Both the position numbers and the translations under genes were made by a program. From positions 1-64,000 of the forward strand of contig NZ_JAVRIB010000015.1 in NCBI RefSeq assembly GCF_031846275.1: a DNA stretch of 64,000 nucleotides. The letters run 5' to 3'. The stretch is from Spectribacter hydrogenoxidans. Its GTDB lineage: Bacteria; Pseudomonadota; Gammaproteobacteria; Nevskiales; Salinisphaeraceae. Under the pieces are notes generated by a model. The model made no database searches and had not been told where the DNA came from. It saw only the letters and a program-made list of their open reading frames with translations. Shown piece after piece: positions 57,982 to 64,000 of the stretch; position 1 is the stretch's first letter, and each line of letters starts with the position of its first letter.

Positions 57982-59153
57982 GGTTTGTCTCCCGCAGCGC
58001 GCAGCGCCGCTGCCAGGGTGTCCGCGGTGAACAGATCGGGCAGGCGCTTGTGGATACGTCCCTGACGGTCCAGCACCACCGCGAATGGCAGCCCGGCGCC
58101 GCCGAATTCACGCAAGTACGCTTGCAGGCGTTCGTCCGGCTGGCTCAGGTCGGCGCGCAAGGTTGCCGCCCGCGCGAGCCGGGCGGCTTCGATCACCTTG
58201 GCACTCCGGTACACGGTTTGTTCCAGCACCTTGCAGTTGATGCACCAGTCGGCGGTGAATTCGATTAACACCGGGCGCCTGGCCGCCCGGGCGTCCTGCA
58301 AGCTCTGTTCGGTAAGCGGTTGCCACGCCAGGGCGGCATCGGCGTCGGCGCCGGGTTGCGGCCAGGCCGCGAACGCGCTCACCACGGTGCCCGCCAACAC
58401 CAGCCCCGGCACCAATCGCGCGCCCAGGTCGGGTCCGACAATTAGCGCGCGCAGCAGCCAGAATGTCACTATGCCGGCCCAGCCACTCCACAAAAACGCC
58501 GCCGCATGACCGGGCAAAACGGTGGCGGCGAAAAATACCGCCCCGGCGAGCAGGATCAAGCCGAGAAACTGGTGAATGCGCACCAGCCAGGCACCGCCGC
58601 GCGGCATTTTCGCGATCAGTCCCGGTCGCGCCAGCAGCACCAGATAAGGCAAGGCCAGGCCCAGCCCAACGGCCAGGAAAATGGCAACGATGGCGGCGGG
58701 CGACTGAGTCAACGCGAAGGCCAGTACCCCACCCAGAAACGGTCCGGTACACGGCGCCGAAAGCACCGCGGCCAGCAGGCCGGCCAGATAGGGTTCGGCG
58801 TAGCCCGTGCCCTGGACCCGGTAGGCCCACTGCGGCGGCTGAAGGCCGCGCCCGGCCAGGCTCCATACGCCGAGGCCGCCCAACACCAGCGCCAATGCGA
58901 TTCGGAAGCTGGGCGACTGGAAAATCGTGCCCCAGGTCCAGTTGAGCCAGGCGGTAGCAATCGCCAGACCCCCAAAGAATGTCAGCGTGCCGGCCAGCAG
59001 CGCAGCGCCCGCCAGCAGCCGCCTGCCGGGACCGTCGCCCACCACGCGGCCGATGCTGCGCAGCTTGATCGGCAGCGCCGGCAGCACGCACGGAGTGAGA
59101 TTCAGCAGGACGCCGGCGGCAGTGGCCAGGAGCAGGTATTGCCACAGGGTCAT
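57978..59153 (-). CDS. dsbD: DsbD membrane and thioredoxin domains (thiol:disulfide interchange)
   Basis: This 391-aa protein lacks a periplasmic N-terminal domain. Eight or so membrane helices (NLTPCVLPALPIKLRSIGRV, LAAVLSAPCTGPFLGG with the two redox Cys) are followed by a periplasmic thioredoxin domain with FTADWCINCKVLEQTVY. It passes electrons from cytosolic thioredoxin to periplasmic substrates, which could include MsrA, SCO1 and the alpha-like protein encoded next to it. Confidence 0.9.
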   Translation of the reverse strand: MTLWQYLLLATAAGVLLNLTPCVLPALPIKLRSIGRVVGDGPGRRLLAGAALLAGTLTFFGGLAIATAWLNWTWGTIFQSPSFRIALALVLGGLGVWSLAGRGLQPPQWAYRVQGTGYAEPYLAGLLAAVLSAPCTGPFLGGVLAFALTQSPAAIVAIFLAVGLGLALPYLVLLARPGLIAKMPRGGAWLVRIHQFLGLILLAGAVFFAATVLPGHAAAFLWSGWAGIVTFWLLRALIVGPDLGARLVPGLVLAGTVVSAFAAWPQPGADADAALAWQPLTEQSLQDARAARRPVLIEFTADWCINCKVLEQTVYRSAKVIEAARLARAATLRADLSQPDERLQAYLREFGGAGLPFAVVLDRQGRIHKRLPDLFTADTLAAALRAAGDKP

Positions 59154-59268
59154 AAAGGGTGCACTTGGTGTTTTGCCTCAATAAATATGTTTATTTTTCT
59201 GCTTTGGACTTTGAAAGGGCTATTCCGGGATTCGAGTTCATAGCGGCAATCAAAAATTTCCAGCCTCA

Positions 59269-60006
59269 TTAGTCAAGGCTGCCCGAGACGATCATAAACA
59301 GCGCGAAGCCGGCGATTAGCGATGCCGCTGACCAACGGCTGTCCCCCGCGCTATCGTGGGCTTCGCGCAGCATGTCCTCGACTGCGGCCAGCGTGAACAA
59401 GCCGCCGACGAATACCAGCGCCGCCATCTTTACCACTTCGCCTTGCCCGCGCAGCACGAAGTAGGCCAGCAGGGCCGCGCCAATCACCGGTAACGCGAAC
59501 GAAGCCGAAATCAGCATGCGTTTGACGCGGCCGAAGCCCTTGTCTCGGAAGTTCGCGACTACGGCAAAACCTTCCGGCCCATCCGCCAGCAACTGACCGA
59601 GTGCCAGCACCAATGCCAGTTCTCCGGACACGGCGGAACCGGCGCCAATCAGTAAGCCGTCACCGATCAGGTCGGTGGCCACCGCCACGTACACCATCCA
59701 CGCGCCAGTGCCGGCGCCGCCCGGTTTGCTGCGCTGCCAGCGATCGACGCCGGCTTCCATCGCCAGGTAGGCCGCGCCGCCGCCGATGAACGCCAGCGCC
59801 AGTAGCCAGGCGGGCGCCACCGGCAACGCTTGCGGCATCACCTCAACAGCGATCACGGCCAGGATGATGCCGGCCGAGGCATGCAAAGCCAGGTTCAGGG
59901 TGTGCTTGGACGGCCGTAGCCAGTCGGCCAGCAGCCCGCCGGCGAAATTGCCGAGTGCGGGCAAGGCGGCCAGGCCGAGTACCAACCAGATTCCAACTTC
60001 CATCAA
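59269..60006 (-). CDS. ZIP-family metal transporter
   Basis: This 245-aa membrane protein has the ZIP pattern: helix 2 HASAGIILAVIAVEVMPQ with H and E metal ligands, helix 4 DLIGDGLLIGAGSAV (D in place of the usual H) and helix 5 LADGPEGFAVVA. ZIP proteins bring divalent metals such as Zn(II) or Fe(II) inward. It lies between dsbD and the second peroxiredoxin, all on the minus strand. Confidence 0.8.
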   Translation of the reverse strand: MMEVGIWLVLGLAALPALGNFAGGLLADWLRPSKHTLNLALHASAGIILAVIAVEVMPQALPVAPAWLLALAFIGGGAAYLAMEAGVDRWQRSKPGGAGTGAWMVYVAVATDLIGDGLLIGAGSAVSGELALVLALGQLLADGPEGFAVVANFRDKGFGRVKRMLISASFALPVIGAALLAYFVLRGQGEVVKMAALVFVGGLFTLAAVEDMLREAHDSAGDSRWSAASLIAGFALFMIVSGSLD

Positions 60007-60184
60007 TTTGTCTCCTTACCAACAGAGGCTCGGCTTTCCGCGCGCCTCTGCATGACTTTATATAGCAGCGCACCGGTCAGTGGCGGATATAGCCACAGGG
60101 TTATGGCGGGCACTCGGTATTCAAGGTTGTTCGTTCAAGAAAATGAGTTTCCAAAGCCAGTTTGCAAAAATCATTCGTAGTCGC

Positions 60185-60214
60185 CCAGCCAGGGCGTTAG
60201 TGCACCCTGGCTGG
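60185..60214 (-). terminator. Hairpin after the second peroxiredoxin gene
   Basis: CCAGCCAGGG and CCCTGGCTGG form a 10-bp stem with a 10-base loop, a slightly decayed copy of the hairpin at 43605-43638. It starts 23 bases past the peroxiredoxin stop. Confidence 0.6.
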
Positions 60215-60237
60215 ACGGGTGGGGTAGATGCCGAAGT

Positions 60238-60873
60238 TTAACGATTCGGCTGCTTGGTCACCCGCAGGTAGGGCTTCAAGGTCTTCCAGCCGTCCGGGAA
60301 GTGCTCTTTGGCCTCTTCGTCGGACAGGGACGGGACGATGATGACGTCCTCGCCGTCCTTCCAGTTCACCGGGGTGGCCACCTTGTAGCCGTCGGTGAGC
60401 TGGATGGAGTCGATGACCCGCAGGATCTCGTCGAAGTTGCGGCCGGCGCTCTTGGGGTAGGTGAGCGTCATGCGAATCTTCTTGTTCGCATCAATCACAA
60501 ATACCGAACGCACGGTCGAGGTATCACCTTCGCCGGGATGCAACATGTCGTAGGTTTCCGATACATGCCGGTCGGTGTCGCCAATAATCGGAAAGTTGAC
60601 CGCGCAGCCCTGGGTCTCGTCGATGTCGCCGACCCAGGCCTTGTGGTCCTCGACCGAGTCCACGGATACCGCAATCACCTTGCAGTTGCGCTTGGCGAAC
60701 TGTTCCTTGAGCTTGGCGGTCTCGCCCAACTCGGTGGTGCACACCGGCGTGAAGTCGGCCGGGTGCGAGAACAGCACGGCCCAGCCGTCGCCGATCCAGT
60801 CGTGGAAGTTAATCGTGCCCTCGGTGGTTTCTGCTTCGAAATCCGGGGCGGTATCTCCTAAACGTAAACTCAT
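60238..60873 (-). CDS. 1-Cys peroxiredoxin (Prx6-like), second copy
   Basis: This 211-aa peroxiredoxin is the near-twin of the one at 43654-44289 (I count five changed residues, all conservative and none near PVCTTE). It protects against peroxides. The upstream neighbour is a PII-like gene and an RND pump. The ATG at 60873 gives the same N-terminus, MSLRLGD, as the first copy. Confidence 0.93.
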   Translation of the reverse strand: MSLRLGDTAPDFEAETTEGTINFHDWIGDGWAVLFSHPADFTPVCTTELGETAKLKEQFAKRNCKVIAVSVDSVEDHKAWVGDIDETQGCAVNFPIIGDTDRHVSETYDMLHPGEGDTSTVRSVFVIDANKKIRMTLTYPKSAGRNFDEILRVIDSIQLTDGYKVATPVNWKDGEDVIIVPSLSDEEAKEHFPDGWKTLKPYLRVTKQPNR

Positions 60874-60978
60874 AATGGTCTCCTTGAGAAACAATGATAA
60901 ACACGTCGTTCAGTTACTTTCTTCACATGGCTACCTCCTCGGACGGGCTGAGTCCGCGCCCGTTGTCGGGACAGGGCT

Positions 60979-61296
60979 TCATCCCTCGATAGGTGTCGCG
61001 GATTCGATATTGCTGACATAAATCCAGCCGCTTTCAGGTTGGCCGGTTCGGGCCTGTTCGCGGATAATTTCCACCGCCGCTGGGACACGTTCGTCCTGCA
61101 TGCACACGATCTCCAGCTTGACTTCGGTAATGACCGCCGCCCCGATTTCCACCGAATAACGTTGTTCCTCACTGCTCAGGGCGTGTAATAGCCCCTGCAC
61201 ATCAATGACGGAGAGCTTTTCGTAACCGGCGGTGTGCAGCGCGTGCACCACATCCGCTATCCGGTTGCGGTGAATGAAGGCTTTGATTTCTTTCAT
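60979..61296 (-). CDS. PII-like signalling protein linked to an RND pump
   Basis: This 105-aa protein has the PII/CutA-like ferredoxin fold (KEIKAFIHRNRIADVVHALH, then TEVKLEIVCMQDERVPAAVE and TGQPESGWIYVSNIESA). It lacks the uridylylation Tyr of classic GlnB as far as I can see. PII-like partners of metal RND pumps are known in other islands and may sense nucleotides or metal. The start overlaps the pump stop by 4 bp, so expression is tightly coupled. Confidence 0.8.
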   Translation of the reverse strand: MKEIKAFIHRNRIADVVHALHTAGYEKLSVIDVQGLLHALSSEEQRYSVEIGAAVITEVKLEIVCMQDERVPAAVEIIREQARTGQPESGWIYVSNIESATPIEG

Positions 61297-64000
61297 GCTT
61301 TGTCCTCCTTGTCGGTTTCCATCCACTCGTAGATCACGGGCAACAGGACCAGCGTCAACAGGGTTGAGGTAATCAGTCCGCCGACCACGACCGCGGCCAG
61401 CGGGCGCTGGGTTTCCGCGCCGACGCCGCTGGAGAGCAGCATCGGGATCAGGCCCAAAATGGCGACACTGGCGGTCATCATGACCGGCCGCAGGCGCAGC
61501 TCCGCGCCGCGCCGCACGGCTTCGGCCACCGGCAGGCCTTTTTCGCGCAATTCATTGATAAAGCTCACCAGCACAATGCCGTTGAGCATGGCGACGCCGA
61601 ACACCGCGATGAAACCGATGGCCGAGGGCACCGACAGGTATTGACCGCTGATGAACAGCGCGACCAGACCGCCGATGGTGGCGAACGGCACATTGGCGAT
61701 GATCAGGGTGGCGTACTTCACCGAATTGAACGCGGTATAAAGCAGCACGAAAATAAAGAAGATGGTCAAAGGTACGATCAGCGCCAGGCGCGAGAGCGCC
61801 CGCTGCTGGTTCTCGAACGCACCGCCCCATTCGATCCAGTAGCCCGGCGGCAGGTCCACCTTTTGTTCGATGGCGGCGTTGGCGTCCTGCACAAAACCAT
61901 CCACATCCCGGCCACGCACATCCATTTGAATCACCGCGTAGCGCTGCAACTGCTCGCGGCGGACAAAGGAATAGCCCTCGGCGGTGCTGACCTCGGCCAC
62001 CCGCGACAGTGGCACGATGGCGCCGCTGGCAGTGCGCAGCGGGATATCATTGATGGCTGCCACCGACGCCTTGGAAGCGTCCTGAATCCGGGCGGTGATG
62101 TCGAAACGCTTGACGCCGTCGATCAGCGTCGAAACCGGCTGGTTACCGATGCCCGTGCGGACCACGGTCAGCACGTCGTCGGCGTTCATGCCGTAGCGGG
62201 CCAGGGCCTCGCGGTCGACCTTGATCTGAATCTGCGGCTTGCCGATGTTGGCCTCCAGCGAGAGGTCGGCCACACCGGGGACGTTGTCAATCGCGTTCTT
62301 GATCTGGGCGCTCAAACGGTCGAGCTCGGCCAGGTCCTCGCCGTATAGCTTGGCCGCCAGCGTGGCGCGCACGCCCGAGATCAACTCCTCCACGCGCATC
62401 TGGATCGGCTGGGTAAAGGCGATGACCGAGGTCGGCACGGTTTCTTCGAGCGCCTCGCGCATGGCGTCAGCCAACTCGCCAATGGAGCGGTCCCACTCGC
62501 TTTTGGGCGTGAGGCCGGTATAGATTTCCATGTAATTGACATCCGCCGTCTCGCCTTTTTCGGCGCGCCCGATCATGGCGATGGTGGTTTGCACCTCCGG
62601 AAACTGGCCCAGCGCGCGTTGAATATCCTTGGAAATCTCGATGGATTGTTCCAGCGAGGTCGAGGGGATTGAGGTGACCCGCCACATGATCGAGCCCTCC
62701 TGCAATTGCGGCATGAATTCCTTGCCCAGCAAGGGAAACAACGCCAAGCTCGCGAGCAGCGCGGCGCCGGCGCCGGCCACAATGGTTTTCTTGTGCGCCA
62801 GCGACCAGGCAAGGCTGGGCAGGTAGACGCGTTTGATGCCGCGCACCAGCCAGGTGTCGCGTTCGGCCTTGGGCTTGAGGATAAGCGCCGCCAGCACCGG
62901 GATGATGGTCAGCGTCAGCAGCAGGGAACCGGCCATGGCGAAGCTGATGTTGAATGCCATGGGCTTGAACAGCTTGCCCTCCAGCCCCTGCAAGCTGAAC
63001 AGGGGCAGAAACACCACGATGATGATGAGAATGGCGAAGGCGATGGGTTTGGCCACCTCGCGCGCCGCCAGCAACACCGCCGCGCTGCGGTCGACCTCTT
63101 CGCCTTTTTCGCGCCACTCGGCCATGATGCGGAAGGCGTTCTCGGTCATCACGACCGCGCCGTCCACCATCATCCCGATCCCGATCGCCAGACCCGCCAG
63201 TGACATCAGATTGGCCGACAGGCCGGCCTGCTCCATGCAAATGAAAGCGATCAGCATGGCCAGCGGCAGGGCCGAGATCACCACAATGGCGGAGCGAAGT
63301 TCGCCGAGGAACAGGAACAGCACGAGCGCGACCAGCAGGGAGCCTTCGATCAGCGCACGCTCCGCGGTAGAAACGGCTTCTTCCACCAGTTCCGTGCGCT
63401 CATAGACCGGGTTGATGGCGACCCCGTCGGGTAGCGCCGATTTGACGATATCGACCTTCTCCTTAACGGCGGAGACCACGTCGTCGGCGTTGGTGCCGAT
63501 ACGTGCCAGCGCCATGCCCAGTACCACTTCCTTGCCATCGCGCGTGACCGCGCCAAAGCGCAGGGCCGGGGCCTGCTTGACGGTGGCTACGTCGCGCAGA
63601 TACACGGGGGTGCCGGCGACGGTTTTCAGCATGATATTGCCGATATCCTGCTCATCGGCCACCAGGCCCAGGCCGCGTACCAGATACTGCTCGGGACCAA
63701 GATTGACGTACTGCCCGCCCACCTGGCGGTTGTTCGACTCGATGACCTCCATGACATCCTTGTAGCCGAGGTCGTACTTGATCAGCTTCAACGGGTCGAT
63801 CACGACCTGGAACTGGCGCTCTTGTCCGCCCCAGGACATCACATCGTCCACCCCCGGCGCGGTGCGCAGGATCAGCCGCACCGTCCAGTCCTGGATAGTG
63901 CGCAGGTCCATGTCCGAAATCTCTTGCTCCAATTGCTCGTCGGCGCGTTCGACGGTGTACCAGAACACTTGCCCCAGGCCGGAACTATTGGGCCCCATCT
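61293..64000 (-). CDS. CzcA-like heavy-metal RND efflux pump, 5' end outside the window
   Basis: The visible 902 residues are a heavy-metal RND pump. The helix-4 motif is GIGMMVDGAVVMTENAFR, typical of divalent-metal pumps (Czc, Cnr type), unlike the CusA type at 46090-49350. Other family parts include RTELVEEAVSTAERALIEGS and FGVAMLNGIVLVSFINELRE. It probably expels Co, Zn, Cd or Ni. The N-terminus, including helix 1, is beyond base 64000. A PII-like gene overlaps its stop. Confidence 0.92.
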   Translation of the reverse strand, partial: MGPNSSGLGQVFWYTVERADEQLEQEISDMDLRTIQDWTVRLILRTAPGVDDVMSWGGQERQFQVVIDPLKLIKYDLGYKDVMEVIESNNRQVGGQYVNLGPEQYLVRGLGLVADEQDIGNIMLKTVAGTPVYLRDVATVKQAPALRFGAVTRDGKEVVLGMALARIGTNADDVVSAVKEKVDIVKSALPDGVAINPVYERTELVEEAVSTAERALIEGSLLVALVLFLFLGELRSAIVVISALPLAMLIAFICMEQAGLSANLMSLAGLAIGIGMMVDGAVVMTENAFRIMAEWREKGEEVDRSAAVLLAAREVAKPIAFAILIIIVVFLPLFSLQGLEGKLFKPMAFNISFAMAGSLLLTLTIIPVLAALILKPKAERDTWLVRGIKRVYLPSLAWSLAHKKTIVAGAGAALLASLALFPLLGKEFMPQLQEGSIMWRVTSIPSTSLEQSIEISKDIQRALGQFPEVQTTIAMIGRAEKGETADVNYMEIYTGLTPKSEWDRSIGELADAMREALEETVPTSVIAFTQPIQMRVEELISGVRATLAAKLYGEDLAELDRLSAQIKNAIDNVPGVADLSLEANIGKPQIQIKVDREALARYGMNADDVLTVVRTGIGNQPVSTLIDGVKRFDITARIQDASKASVAAINDIPLRTASGAIVPLSRVAEVSTAEGYSFVRREQLQRYAVIQMDVRGRDVDGFVQDANAAIEQKVDLPPGYWIEWGGAFENQQRALSRLALIVPLTIFFIFVLLYTAFNSVKYATLIIANVPFATIGGLVALFISGQYLSVPSAIGFIAVFGVAMLNGIVLVSFINELREKGLPVAEAVRRGAELRLRPVMMTASVAILGLIPMLLSSGVGAETQRPLAAVVVGGLITSTLLTLVLLPVIYEWMETDKEDKA

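Overview
The window is a GC-rich, patchwork accessory region of a bacterial genome. Protein families (BREX-1, mer, CopAB, CusCBA, Prx6, DsbD) and codon use suggest a gammaproteobacterium, possibly a halophile of the Salinisphaera/Ectothiorhodospiraceae kind. That placement is inference only; there is no rRNA here to confirm it.

Region 1 (1-10.6 kb, + strand) is the right part of a type 1 BREX phage-defence island. It holds a 5'-truncated pglX, pglZ and brxL. Between pglX and pglZ sit an OLD/PARIS-like ATPase-TOPRIM protein and an AbiE-type toxin-antitoxin pair. Region 2 (10.6-16 kb) holds a GGCT-like protein, an accessory metK preceded by two tandem SAM-II riboswitch-like elements with a terminator between them, several unknown proteins and a YhaM-like HD protein. 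Region 3 (16-18 kb) is an integration module: a DUF3596-type tyrosine integrase, an excisionase-like protein, a divergent repressor and helically phased repeats. A broken initiator tRNA-Met lies next to it.

Region 4 (18.3-26.1 kb) is a second mobile module. A 207-aa protein is translationally coupled to a giant tyrosine recombinase of about 1830 aa with one intact catalytic domain and two apparently degenerate ones. Small unknown genes follow. Region 5 (26.4-28.2 kb) is an IS3-family element sitting between two different truncated genes.

Region 6 (28.2-64 kb) is a heavy-metal island. It starts with mercury resistance (merR, merTPF, a second merF, merA). Most of the rest, on the minus strand, is copper/silver resistance: CueR-CopA ATPase; CopA oxidase, CopB and CopG; a His-tailed cytochrome c; two CHRD proteins; and a CusCBA efflux operon with an exported MsrA. 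The CusB there is unusually large and carries two methionine-rich inserts. Sco1, CtaG, a split DsbD, an IS5-interrupted lspA, a ZIP transporter, two nearly identical peroxiredoxins and a CzcA-like pump with a PII-like partner complete the set. Several MerR-type promoters with long spacers appear to control these operons.

Many scars show an actively rearranging island: a cusA remnant with microhomology deletions, an IS30 remnant, a frameshifted cueR, a merA fragment and a dsbD fragment.
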